DNA from: Mesostigma viride | Lineage: Eukaryota > Streptophyta > Mesostigmatophyceae > Mesostigmatales > Mesostigmataceae | Length of the DNA: 64,000 nucleotides | Direction: 5' to 3' | Assembly: GCA_009746045.1 (NCBI GenBank) | Contig: RPFO01000645.1 | Span: forward strand, 1,118,281 to 1,182,280 | Shown here: piece after piece, positions 34,314 through 45,104 of the stretch | Numbering within the stretch: the first letter of the stretch is position 1 | Layout of the letters: every line of letters begins with the position of its first letter | Program-made: the position numbers and the translations under genes | The notes under the pieces: generated by a model | Told to the model about the DNA's origin: nothing | Database searches by the model: none | The model's input: the letters and a program-made list of their open reading frames with translations, nothing else

Positions 34314-35562
34314 CCCTTCCAGAAAGAAGGGTCCACCACTTCGGTGCGCACTTCTTACGGGACCACGCCCCCATGCCCTTTACAGAAGGGTGTGTGGCAG
34401 GGCTGCGTGCTGTCGCCCTACCTGTTCATTATTGTTGTCGAATACGTGATGATTCAGGCGCGCAAGCGATTTGCCAGCATCGTGGGCAGGGAACCAGGAG
34501 TGCAGGTTGCTAACAAATTCTGGCATGGCGGTGCGGACACGGAGATTCGGCTAGCAGACATCATTTACGCAGACGACACCACCCTCTTCGAGGACACGGA
34601 GCACGTGCAGACATGGCTTGACTGCCTGGCTCTCGAGGCCCGTGCAGTGAGGCTTGAGGTCAGCAAGAAGACAGAGGCCCTGGCGGTTGGGCTCACCAAC
34701 CCAGCGCCGCCCCTCTATCTCCTCGACGGCTCTCGAGTCCCGTATCGGGACCGCGTTAAGCTGCTGGGCAGCCTGCTAGCTCCCCAGCTGCGAGGCTGAT
34801 GTGGACCATCGCATCTCCCTCGCCTGGCACGCTTTACGTCAGTACCGGGCCCTGTGGCGCAAGCCCCTGGGCAAGATCGAGAAACAGGACCTGTTCAAGG
34901 TCCTCGTCCTTCCTGTTCTCACGTATGGCGCCGAGACGTGGACCCTCACCGCCGACCTGGCCCGCAAGCTGGACGGCGCGGTCACCAGCATGCTGCGTTC
35001 CATTTTCAGAGTAGGATATGCTGCTCATGTCCGCAATGAGGACCTGTACCAGGGCATGCCCTATATCACCAGCACAATTAAGCAACGCCGCCTGCAGCTT
35101 GTAGGGCACCTAGCTCGCACCAACCAGGTAGACACCTCACGTGGCCCCCCCGCAGGACTGCGACCAGCTCAGCCTGGCCGGCACCTCCTGACGTGGGCTG
35201 GGCCTAGTGATGTTAGACGCCGCAAGGCCCGCACCTTCAAGGAACAGCTAGTAGAGGACATGGGGGGCCTAGGCCTCTCCGTGATTTGGAAGAAGATGAT
35301 GGACAAGGCCAAGTGGGCCCAGGTCATAGAGGACAACGAGCCCCCCCCAGTGGGGAAGCGCCCGCGTGTGCAATCCCGCGGGAGGCACGCCAGATAGCTC
35401 CCCCTCGTGCGGCTGCCTAGATAGATGTTGTAGTTAGCATGTTGTTAGATAGATGTAGATAGATTAGACCGGTAGGAATGTTGCACCCATCCATCCATCC
35501 ATCGGGGTTAATGCTCCGTGACTCCCCAACGGGAGCACGAGTCTAATTAATTAATTAATTAA
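34314..35562 (+). mobile_element. 5'-truncated RT-bearing LINE in ORF1 copy 5
   Basis: It is flanked by TTGTGGCCGAC (34303-34313, 35563-35573), which is ORF1 coding sequence. It starts just before RT motif B, has a 3' UTR with 'gaccggtagga', four ATCC units, the CTCCC-CAAC-GGGAG hairpin (35522-35535) and an (AATT)n tail. Confidence 0.85.
34320..35397 (+). pseudogene. LINE ORF2 reverse transcriptase, C-terminal half, one frame break
   Basis: It contains motif B (GVWQGCVLSPYLF), motif C (IIYADDTTLFE), thumb-like sequence and a C-terminal domain (VLTYGAETWTLTADL, IKQRRLQLVGHLART, FKEQLVEDMGGLGLS) ending at TAG 35395-35397. A 4-bp insertion (CTAG duplicated) near 34785-34790 breaks the frame. 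The fingers domain and any endonuclease are missing by 5' truncation. Confidence 0.85.
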
Positions 35563-35573
35563 TTGTGGCCGAC

Positions 35574-36896
35574 GTAGATGGCCGCCCCCTTCCAGTACAC
35601 CGGCTGGCCCGCCTTGGTCTGCCGGAGCTGGAGGTAGGTCTGCCATAGCTCCCGTCGTCGTTGTTGCTGTGCCAGGGTCAAGTCGTCGTCAAGGGTGAAG
35701 AGAGTCTTCTCGAGCCGCTTGCGGCGTCTGAGAAAAGAAATCTTGTCCGCCGGGGTCTTAAAGGTGAGAAGGAGCGGGGGCGGCCCGGCCTTACCCCGCG
35801 CGCGGGGAAGGCGGTGGGCGGCCAGCTCGATCTCACCAGTAAGGCCCATGCGATCAAGGATTTCTCTCTCAAAAACACGCGCAAGCTTCTCGGAATTCTC
35901 ACCTTCCTCCATCTTGAGATTCTTGACAATGACGTTGAGGCTGCGCTTGGCGAGCTCGGCCTCCTCGCGGAGGTCAAGCGTCTGCCGCTGGAGCTGGGCT
36001 GCGACAGCGGAGGTGGTGGAGGTGGTATGTTGCTTAAGCATGTCCGCCCAGGTCGTGATGGGAGGAGCATCGCCGGCCAGGCCAGCCGAGGCGGGCTTGG
36101 CGGCAATGTCCTTCACTGCCTGGGCGGTGAGGCCTGCTGTGTTCTGCAAGACCTCGATGGCGATTGCATTATCCTTGAGGCGCTGGTCGATGTCGCGGAG
36201 CTGGGCGGTGATGGAGTCGGTGGAGGCGGAGGGGGGAGGGGGGGTGGAGGCGAGGAGGGTGGCGGTGGCGGTGGGGATGGTGGGAAGCTCAGCAGCCAGC
36301 GTGCCGCCATGCAAGTGCCGCCACATCTGCGGCAAGAGGGGTCACGTGCTGCTCGAAAGCTTCCTTGAGGAGGGTGCGGATGGTGGCTTCGGTGGGGAAG
36401 GTGGAGGGGGGCGGGGGGGAAGCCCAGAGCGCGGATTCGGAGCGTCCAGCAAGGGAGCAGAGGGCGAAGCGTTGAAGCTTGGGGCGACTCATGCGGTGGA
36501 GGATTGGGAGAGCCTCGGCGGGGTCGACAAGCTGGCCATTACCAGGCCAGCGGCCGCGGTTGTGGGACGTGAAGTGCACGCACAGGGTTAGAAGCGAGGC
36601 GTGATTGCCGGAAAACACGTCGTCCATGAAGGCGCCTATATGCCTTGGCGCCAGTAGCTGGAGTCGTTGGCGTCAAAGGAGCGCTCTTCCCAGGGCGGCT
36701 CAGCAGAGCGACTGCGCTTGGGGTCAGGCGAGGCAGATGGCGAGGCAAGCCCGGGAGGCTGGGCGAGCACCAGTGCACGACTAGTGTCACCGTTGCCATC
36801 TGGGCCGGTGGGCGAAGCTGCAGCCGAAGCTGCAGACGTATTATCATTGCCGAGCGCAGCCGCCAGGCTGCGTTGCGTCGAGAGGCGTTTGCTCAT
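35574..36896 (-). pseudogene. LINE ORF1-like protein, copy 5, broken
   Basis: It starts MSKRLSTQRSLAAALG at 36896. There are frame breaks near 36630 and near 36300-36340. The C-terminal codons lie beyond the RT-LINE insertion (34302 downward). Motifs are as in copies 2 and 3. Confidence 0.8.
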
Positions 36897-37065
36897 CGTA
36901 TATTGCGTAATGGCTTCGGAAAATTACATCAGCATGTGCGTCGTAGAAAGACGCATCGATTGTGATATTCACGGCTAAATTCGGTGCTCAAACGTGAAAG
37001 TTATGAGCTCCGCCGTCAGCCATGGCTACCTCGTGGCTCGTTATATAGACATGGCTTGGCTAAAA

Positions 37066-37380
37066 TGAGCTGGCTGAATTGAGCTGGTTGTGATCTCCTT
37101 GAAATAATAATAAAGGCATCAAAAGCACGTTGAGTGTTTGGCAGAGTGATGCGACAAGTTTTACTTTGAATGGAAACTATATAGCAAATCAGAATATAGC
37201 ATTTGAATTGCAGTTCATTATGATAAGTAAGTAAGTAAGTACTTGCGTGTTATGCACAAAGGCATGCCATGGACGAGAGGCACGCCAGACAGATCCCCAA
37301 CAGTTGATGTTGATAGATTTTGTAGATCGATGTTGTTGATAGCTGTTGTAGATCGATTAGACCGGTAGGACTGTTGCACC
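37066..37380. other. LINE 3' UTR piece preceding the ATCC array
   Basis: 37225-37275 has an AAGT-type tail and 'cttgcgtgt'. 37270-37380 is the plus-strand LINE 3' UTR (cacgccagacag...gaccggtaggactgttgcaccc) that elsewhere always leads into ATCC repeats. No gene. Confidence 0.55.
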
Positions 37381-37628
37381 CATCTATCCATCCATCCATC
37401 CATCCATCCATCCATCCATCCATCCATCCATCCATCCATCCATCCATCCATCCATCCATCCATCCATCCATCCATCCATCCATCCATCCATCCATCCATC
37501 CATCCATCCATCCATCCATCCATCCATCCATCCATCCATCCATCCATCCATCCATCCATCCATCCATCCATCCATCCATCCATCCATCCATCCATCCATC
37601 CATCCATCCATCCATCCATCCATCCATC
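37381..37628. repeat. (ATCC)n array
   Basis: About 248 bp of pure ATCC directly after a LINE 3' UTR. Reverse frames read Met-Asp-Gly-Trp repeats; these are not genes. Confidence 0.95.
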
Positions 37629-37666
37629 CTAGTCCCCCCGCTGGTCGGCCCACTTGGCGACCCGTC

Positions 37667-37698
<32 letters not shown>

Positions 37699-37893
37699 CT
37701 TGCGTGTCATGCGCAAGGCATGCCACGGAGTACTATGCTAATCTCATTAGAAAAATAATTACACAAAAGTTTAAACAAATATCGTCTGCATCATCCCCCA
37801 ACCGCTAAGCACTAGATGGGGATGTAATCCTCATCCGAGCTGTCCTCTACTGTAATGGCAGACGAGGCAGTAGTGTAGCGGCTATCCTCAGCC
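37629..37893 (-). mobile_element. LINE 3' end with (ACTT)n tail
   Basis: Minus strand. The tail AAGT repeats at 37668-37697, with the UTR to 37893 matching 25039-25160 plus 25662-25760. It is 5'-truncated with no coding sequence left. Confidence 0.6.
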
Positions 37894-39744
37894 GTCTGAC
37901 ATGCCTCCTTTCACCTCTCGCGAGGTCACGGAGGCGGTCCAGCGCCTGCGTTACGACGCAGCCACCGGCTCTGACGAGATTCCTGCCGCAGTTGTAAAAC
38001 TTGCAGCCGAATTCGAGGACACAGGTGTTATGCTGCTCTTCCGGGACATCTGCAACCGCCTTCTGCTGTCGTCGCAACCACCTCCAGCGGCCTGGCAACA
38101 CAGTTTTCGCACGATGCTGTACAAGAACAAGGGGTCGCCTGCCGACCCCGGCAACTACAGAGGGGTGTGCATTCAAAGTGCCCCCCTCACGCTTCTTATA
38201 TGCGGCTCATCCTGAACCGCCTGCGCACGGCCCTGGACGGTCACCTCAGCGAGACTCAGCACGGCTTCCGTTCAGGTCGCAACACAGTACAGGCGCTCTT
38301 CGCTACTCGCCGACTGGTGGAGGAACTGCAACGCCTTCAGCCTGGTGAGTCCCCTTTGCACCTTGTGCGGGTGGACTTCATCAAAGCCTTCGATTCGGTT
38401 TTCTGGCCTGCGCTTTGGGACATCCTCGAGTTGTTCCGGATCCCCCGCCCCCTGATTGCTGTCATCCGCAACCTGTATGAAGGGTCCACCACTTCGGTGC
38501 GCACTTCTTATGGGACCACGCCCCCATGCCCTTTACAGAAGGGTGTGTGGCAGGGCTGCGTGCTGTCGCCCTACCTGTTCATTATTGTTGTCGAATACGT
38601 AATGATTCAGGCGCGCAAGCGAGTTGCCCGTATCGTGGGCAGGGAACCAGGAGTGCAGGTTGCTAACAATTTCTGGCATGGCGGTGCGGACACGGAGATT
38701 CGGCTGGCAGACATCATCTACGCAGACGACACCACTGACCCTCTTCGAGGACACTGAGCACGTGCAGACATGGCTTGACTGCCTGGCTCTCGAGGCCCGT
38801 GCAGTGAGGCTTGAGGTCAGCAAGAAGACAGAGGCCCTGGCGGTTGGGCTCACCAACTCACCGCCGCCCCTCTATCTCCTAGACGGCTCTCGAGTCCTGT
38901 ATCGGGACCGCATTAAGCTGCTGGGCAGCCTGCTCCCCAGCTGCGAGGTTGATGTGGACCATCGCATCTCCCTCACCTGGCACGCTTTACGCCACTAGTA
39001 CCCGGGGCCCTGTGGCGCAAGCCCCTGGGCAAGATCGAGAAACAGGACCTGTTCAAGGTCCTCGTCCTTCCTGTTCTCACGTATGGGGCCGAGACGTGGA
39101 CCCTCACCGCCGACCTGGCCCGCAAGCTGGACGGCGCGGTCACCAGCATGCTGCGTTCCATTTTCAGAGTAGGATATGCTGCTCATGTCCGCAATGAGGA
39201 CCTGTACCAGGGCATGCCCTATATCACCAGCACCATTAAGCAGCGACGCCTGCAGCTAGAAGGGCACCGGCCTAGCTCGCACCAACCAGGTAGACACCTC
39301 ACGTGGCCCCCCCGCAGGACTGCGCCCAGCCCAGTCTGGCCGGCACCTCCTGACGTGGGCCGGGCCCAGTGATGTTATACGCCGCAAGGCCCGCACCTTC
39401 AAAGAACAGCTAGTAGAGGACATGGGGGGCCTAGGCCTCTCTGTGATTTGGAAGAAGATGATGGACAAGGCCAAGTGGGCCCAGGTCATCACAGAGGACA
39501 ACGAGCCCCCCCCAGTGGGGAAGCGCCCGCGTGTGCAATCCCGTGGGAGGCACGCCAGACAGCTCCCCTAGGGCAGCGTGCGGCTGTCTAGATAGATGTT
39601 GTAGTTAGAATGCTGTTAGATAGATGTAGTATGTAGCCGATGTAGATAGATTAGACCGGTAGGACTGTTTGCACCCATCCATCCATCCATCCATCGGGGT
39701 TAATGCTCCGTGACTCCCCAACGGGAGCACGAGTCTAATTAATT
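37894..39744 (+). mobile_element. RT-bearing LINE, 5'-truncated
   Basis: It contains most of the RT domain through the ORF2 end, the 3' UTR, five ATCC units (39676-39695), the hairpin (39714-39727) and an AATT tail, followed directly by more ATCC repeats. It is the longest ORF2 copy in the window. Confidence 0.75.
37901..39571 (+). pseudogene. LINE ORF2 reverse transcriptase, frame-shifted
   Basis: The N-terminal fingers (FTSREVTEAVQRLRYDAATG, WQHSFRTMLYKNKG, PGNYRGVCI) lead to motif A (VDFIKAFDSVFWP), motif B (GVWQGCVLSPYLF) and motif C (IIYADDTT). Then come the C-terminal GAETWTLTADL and RRLQL regions. Breaks occur near 38185, 38735 (a 4-bp insertion after YADDTT) and 38995. The RT resembles the non-LTR class; clade assignment needs a tree. 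Confidence 0.85.
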
Positions 39745-39783
39745 CATCCATCCATCCATCCATCCATCCATCCATCCATCCAT

Positions 39784-39974
39784 TTCTGGCCTTGCCTTGC
39801 TTTGCATGCATCACCACAAAACATCAAATTTATTACAATATGTGTGCTAGCTCTATACGGTGGAATAACACAGACATGTCTACCAGATGGCAACACGGCC
39901 ATCTGTATGCTAGGGTGAGCACACTATGTGAATGTGCAGGGCCAGCCCACAGCAGCTGTGCCCCTGCTCTACCC
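39784..39974 (-). repeat. Split direct repeat B2
   Basis: 191 bp, apparently identical to B1 at 40213-40403. It forms the 3' end of the element. Confidence 0.92.
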
Positions 39975-39998
39975 CTTTTGCCAGGGTGGGCGGGTGGG

Positions 39999-40206
39999 AG
40001 GCAAAAGAAAACAACCTGCTTCCCTAGAATGGAAGCCCACCCTTTATAGCAACCACCTCTCCAGCCAACCCCTACCTGGGTGGCTGGGGTACGGGTGCCA
40101 GCACAAAAAATATTTTTTCTAAAATTATTTTTTCTTTTGGTGCTATACGGCGTTGCATTCTCCGCTCAGCAGGTTAGTCATAGATAAAATGAGCATAGCT
40201 CACCAA
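39999..40206 (-). repeat. Split direct repeat A2
   Basis: 208 bp, matching A1 at 44897-45104. It directly abuts B1 through the ATCCAT core, which is the presumed circle junction. Confidence 0.92.
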
Positions 40207-40212
40207 ATCCAT

Positions 40213-40403
40213 TTCTGGCCTTGCCTTGCTTTGCATGCATCACCACAAAACATCAAATTTATTACAATATGTGTGCTAGCTCTATACGGTGGAATAACAC
40301 AGACATGTCTACCAGATGGCAACACGGCCATCTGTATGCTAGGGTGAGCACACTATGTGAATGTGCAGGGCCAGCCCACAGCAGCTGTGCCCCTGCTCTA
40401 CCC
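40213..40403 (-). repeat. Split direct repeat B1
   Basis: 191 bp copy of B2. It lies between the pol stop codon side and A2. The 195 bp from 40404 to 40598 is 3' untranslated sequence of pol with no other feature seen. Confidence 0.92.
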
Positions 40404-40598
40404 ACATCTCCTTACATGGCTAACAGCCGAAAATACGTAGGACATGCAAAAAAGAAAACTTAAACTACCTAGCTATGGGGGTACTTTGTCCCAACCCAGG
40501 TTCACCCTCGGGTTAGTTAAACCATTTCCCCCCTGACCTCCCACACAAGGGTGAGGTCAGTTGATAGCTAAAAGACGAGAGGTAAAAACAGGAGGACG

Positions 40599-43500
40599 TC
40601 AAAACTCGACGCCACCGAAGTGGCGCCGGAAAGCCGCTGGGTCAAAACCCAGGGCCTGAGCCCAGAGGGCGGGTGGGATGTCGCGCCCCAGGAGGCTGCG
40701 GTGGAGGCCAATGTAGCGCGTGACCGAGAGGGCCGAAGCCCACCGGCCGCGCAGCTGGATGGCCTCCGGCGACTCGCCAGCGATGGCGTCGTGCGTCGCC
40801 CCCCCATGCCGGAGGCTGTGAAAAGAAAACATCCCTGGGATGCTCATGCGGGCCTGCACAGCCTCCCACTGCTGCCTAGCCTGGCTGTACGTTAAGCCTC
40901 GAAAGAGGAGTGCATCCGGGGGCTGGCCAGCCGTCAGACGTCGCAGGAGCCACAAAGAAAGTGGATCCCGGACGAGGACGTGCTGGGCCGCCCCCTGCGC
41001 AGTTTTGGGGTTGCGCAGCACAAGGGCACCGACCATGGGCCCTGGCTCGAGAAGGGGGTGGCCGGGATGAGCCACATCCCGAACCCGCAGCCCTAGCGCC
41101 TCGCTAATGCGTAAATACTGCTGGAAAGCAATAATAATCAACGCACTCAAATGCACCTGTCGACGTGAAACTAGCAACAGGGCAGTGAAATAGCAAAGGC
41201 GCCAGGGCATAGGCGGAGGGCTGACAGCCGGAACAAGCCGCTGCCAACCTGCTAGCAGGCGGTCCGCCAGTACCCAATTCCGAACAATGTCGGGGTAGTA
41301 CAGGTGCAGACAGGCCTTGGCATGCTGGCATAAGGTACGCCCCCGCCCGCCTCTGGCATGGTAGACAGCAGAAATCCACTCACAGAAAATGGCTTCGGCG
41401 TCAGCTGGGTCGACAGGGCCAGGTGGCGCCCACGCCACGTAGACAGCCGCCGCACGTCGGTACGCTGGCAAGGTAGACACAGGGTTGACTGTGCCCTCCA
41501 AAAGTGCCAAGTCCCGAGGGCGTCGCGCCCCCTCAGGCCCAGGGTTGGGATGCACGTCACCACACCGGGTCAAGTCAGGAACCCAAGCGCCACGCCGACT
41601 GGCCTTGTCAGCTGGGTTGTGGTCGGTAGCCACCCAGACCCAGTGGCTCTGCATGTCGCCAGCCAGTGACAGAGCGCAGTAGCGTCGAACCAGCTGGTTG
41701 AGACGGTAGGAAGACGACCGCCCTCTGACAAACGCCCCCACCACAGCACTGGAGTCTACGAGCCGGACGACTCGCTTACCCCGACACGCCTTGGTCCGGC
41801 ACGACCACTCGACCCCCTGTGTCGCAGCAATCGCCTCCTTGACGTTGATGTGGTTAGGCTGCCCCCGCCACCGGTAGGACAGTGCCGTACGCCAGTGGCC
41901 ACTATCCAGCAGGCTGTAGTCCCCCTCCTCCATGCGCTCCAGGTCCCAGTCCTCCCCAGACGTTAAAGCTGTCGTCCGCCACCCCCGCGCTTCGCGCCGG
42001 GTCGCCAGCCGGGCACAATCGGCCCCAGGCAGGTCCCTGTAGACCACCCCACCGCCGGAGCCGCTCGCATCACTTGCGACGACCCGGTCAGAAAGGGGCC
42101 GGGCCCTGGCCGCCCTCAAAAAGGGGGCCAGGTCGATCGCCGCCTGAAGCTCCTGGCGGGCCCCCGCAGGGAGGCGCCAGCGGCGCCCAGGCAGGGAGGC
42201 ATTCATGGCTGCTAGCAGCCGGTACGTCTCAGACCACACCGAAAGCATGGGGCGGCACAGCAGATGCATCCACACCCACTTCCCAAGCACAGAACTAAGT
42301 TCGCGGTAGTATGTAAACCCGCGATCTAAGATTCTATGAGTAGCGGCGATAACTGCCACCACACGCTCAGGAACAGGCACCACGTCACCATCCCTTTGGT
42401 GAATGACCCCCACCGCCTGCACACCAGTCTGCTCTGCTGTCGCCCGTACCACCTTGTCAGACTTCTGCACCAGCCCAACAGCGGCGTAGGCAGCCTGAAC
42501 ACGATCTAGCTGCTGATTCACCCCATCCACCGACGCACAGTGGGTGAAATGGAGGTCATCGATCGTCACAGCATGCATACCTTCCAGATCCTGCCGAGAT
42601 TCGAAGCACGGCGAGGGCGCCAAGGGCGCAGCAGGGTCCTCCTCCAGCCTCAGCCGGACGGTCTCCCCCGCCTCGTTGGCCTCCGCCACCAGGATCAGCG
42701 CGGACATGTTGATGCTCAGCCCACGACTAGCCTCCAACGGCGGCTTGGGGCCACAGCGGTACAACACAGACTGATGCACACACTGGGCCACCGCGACGGC
42801 CAGCTTGTTGCCCATTGGCCAGCACAACATCCACGGCCACACCTTCCGACGAGCCCCACTCAGGCCCACCAGATCCGACCACACCGGCATCCACGCACAG
42901 TACCGCCGCATCCAAACTGGCAGGCGGAGTCTGTTGTAGTACGAATCCAAATCTGATACGCCCCCAAAAACATCCTCCCCAGCGCGCGTGGGCAAATCGC
43001 AAATCACGCCAAGGTGTGGTAAAAAAGCGGGCATAGGATCAGGTAGTGGCATGTTGCCACGCCGGTTGTCCACAATCAGCCGTATACGGCCGTCGGGCTT
43101 TCCGACCCCAAAAGTACCGTTCACCATAGGCGGCTCCTCCTCAAAAAATCCACCCAAAATCCCCCTCTCCACACACACCGTGCAAACCCGCGCGAACTCC
43201 TCCATGCTACACCCCCGCGAGATCCGCATCGACTTCTGCAAGATCCGCTCTGCTGGGCTCAGCGTCCGTACCATCCTACTCTCATCATTCAAAATTGCTC
43301 CCCAAGAGGGGGGTAGTAAGTTCAGCACATCCACTTGGCCACCTTCCCCCGGACCAGGCAAAGCCAAGCGTGCGGCCACTAACGGTTCGTAAGGGGCTCC
43401 TTCAGCATATTCACCCCCATCCACTACAGATCCTGCCATTGCCGCTACGGAACCACCGTTCCGGCGGACAAAGGACCTGCAAGCATCATCGATCCCATCT

Positions 43501-43633
43501 AGGGCCGCCTGCTGCAGAGGCCCGGGCACACGGGCTGAATCTACAGCAGGCGGGTCTCGCCCCCCCCCCCCATCCAGTTTAACGCCCTAACCGTCTGACA
43601 GGCTAGTGTGCGAGCATTAAAAGCCCGACTCAT
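40599..43633 (-). CDS. pol: reverse transcriptase, RNase H, 2A-like motif, tyrosine recombinase
   Basis: The frame is open from at least 43529 (976 aa in the numbering used here). RT motif A is DLDSYY at 193-198, motif B about 239-256, and motif C IDD at 323-325. RNase H acidic residues are D487, E565, D592 and D641. A 2A-like GDVHPNPGP is at 657-665. The tyrosine recombinase has R807, H904/R907 (HSLRH), W930 and Tyr939 (TRYI). No methyltransferase domain is seen. The 976-aa frame begins at a GTG, not ATG. An ATG at 43633 (MSRAFNARTLAC) would fit if the 12-base G run at 43560-43571 were off by one base, giving about 1011 aa. The gag stop is 92 bp upstream. Confidence 0.88.
41535..41561 (-). 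promoter_or_regulatory. 2A-like ribosome-skipping motif between RNase H and recombinase
   Basis: Codons for G-D-V-H-P-N-P-G-P. The 2A consensus is D-(V/I)-E-x-N-P-G-P; here His replaces Glu. If active, the Gly-Pro bond is not made, giving an RT-RNase H protein and a separate recombinase of about 312 aa starting with Pro. Function is an inference. Confidence 0.65.
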
Positions 43634-43725
43634 CCTATCGCGCCTACGGCCTGAGCGTACCTGCTGCCACCAGTCACGAGGTGGCAGGGGTGCTGGAAGA
43701 GGTAGTGGAAGAAGGCACCGCTCCC

Positions 43726-44828
43726 TCACTTGTTGTTGTTGGACGGGCCGCCCTGCCCCTTCTTGCCGGGACCCTGCTCCAGCTTGTGCTGCAGCTTCCC
43801 CATGCTCATCGCCGCCCGCACCGCCGGAGACGCCAGCATTGCTCCACCCTCCTGGAATGGCAGCATTGCCGACGGCGTCCCCTTCCAACCCGTCGACCCC
43901 ACATCCACCAGCTGGCATGCCGTGATCAGCTTTGCCAGGTACTCGGCTGCTGCCAGCTCCAGAATTACTTCGGAGCGTGGCGTGGCCCAGTAGCCAAATT
44001 CTGTCACCATCGTGTCCAGAATTCCTGCCATCTGCAGGAGCAGCATCCGCCTCTCCCCGCTGGCTGAGCTGCCGTGCATCGTCAGCATTAACGATGCACG
44101 GATGGACTTCCCCCCCACGCTCTCCGCGTAGTCCAGCATTCCCGGCAGCACCGCCTCCAGCATGTTGCTCACCAGCACCGGCACTGCATGCCCACTCAGC
44201 GCCACCCCCTTCGTGCGCGCCAGCCTGCCAGCAGCGTCGCTGCGGCTGGGCTTGCAGCTGCTGGAGTCTTTGCCTGGTCCAGCAGCTTCGACATAGCCGA
44301 TATTAGGTCGCCAATATCTCCGCCAGTGCGGGCGTTGCCCGGCCGGGATGGAAGCCCTCCAGCTGGCGTTGCATAGCCCGTCTCGGTCCCCAGCAGCCGA
44401 CCTAGGTTTCGGTCCAGGTCCGCCACAGCCTGGTCGATCGCCCCAGGAGCGCCATCGTCCTCCCCAGCGCCCGCTCCACCATGCCCCGCCCCTCCGCTTC
44501 CACCTGCCGAAGGGGGAACACCCCCCGTTCCCACCGCACCTGCTGACACTGGTGGGTCCGGCTCTGCAATAGCCTCCCCCAGTTGCGCTGCTAGCACATC
44601 GGCCAGGGCCTCCTCCCCATCCCAGTCGCTGACAAACCCCCGTTCCTCCAGGACGTCCATGACGTTCTTGGCACGCCCCGGAGTGAGCTTCTGGATCCGC
44701 TCTAGCCAGTTCCCCTCCCCTAGGATCTTCTGAACCGCAGTGGCGGCCTCCTTTGGGGTGCATCCCTCCTTGGCTGCTTGCTTGAGTTTCGCTAGGAAAT
44801 TCCGGTCTGGGGCTGTCACTGTGGACAT
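43726..44828 (-). CDS. gag-like protein of the YR retrotransposon, one frame break
   Basis: It starts MSTVTAPDRNFLAKLKQ at 44828. The first frame runs to 44196; homologous-looking sequence continues in the -1 frame (from about 44225, LARTKGVALSGHAVPVL) to the stop at 43726-43728. Total 1103 nt, one base short of 368 codons, so a single missing base, or a -1 frameshift near the sequence GCAGGCTGGCG, restores it. It is Gly/Ala/Pro-rich in the middle, helical in the C-terminal half, and ends GPGKKGQGGPSNNNK. No CCHC knuckle is seen. Assigned as gag from position and size. Confidence 0.6.
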
Positions 44829-44896
44829 GGTAGGTTATACTGCTTGATGTGTTATCTTGCGTTTTGTTTTTTGTGTTGTGGTCACGTGAGGTTCTC

Positions 44897-45104
44897 AGGC
44901 AAAAGAAAACAACCTGCTTCCCTAGAATGGAAGCCCACCCTTTATAGCAACCACCTCTCCAGCCAACCCCTACCTGGGTGGCTGGGGTACGGGTGCCAGC
45001 ACAAAAAATATTTTTTCTAAAATTATTTTTTCTTTTGGTGCTATACGGCGTTGCATTCTCCGCTCAGCAGGTTAGTCATAGATAAAATGAGCATAGCTCA
45101 CCAA
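44897..45104 (-). repeat. Split direct repeat A1
   Basis: 208 bp, the 5' end of the element in coding orientation, matching A2 at 39999-40206. It ends in ...CACCAA before the ATCCAT core. Confidence 0.92.

Larger units (their letters stand above)
33474..37065 (-). mobile_element. ORF1-only LINE-type element, copy 5, split by a SINE and an RT LINE
   Basis: Minus strand. The 5' leader (37045-36897) and ORF1 (36896 down to 35574) continue at 34302-34222 with the ORF1 end, then the 3' UTR, the ACTCC-CAAC-GGAGT hairpin and a 60-bp (AATT)n tail at 33474-33530. Probable target duplication TGAGCTGG (33466-33473, 37066-37073). Excluding the two insertions its length is about 2.0 kb, as in copies 1-3. 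Confidence 0.75.

Noticed and set aside
40620-43582. Plus-strand frames opposite pol (up to 138 aa)
   Set aside because: Pro/Arg-rich shadows of a long frame with clear RT, RNase H and recombinase motifs.
44196-44260. Programmed -1 frameshift in gag
   Set aside because: There is no clear slippery heptamer and the total length is exactly one base short, so a sequencing or real single-base deletion is the simpler view.
39784-45104. LTR retrotransposon
   Set aside because: Repeats are arranged A-...-B-A-B, there is no integrase or protease, and a tyrosine recombinase is present.
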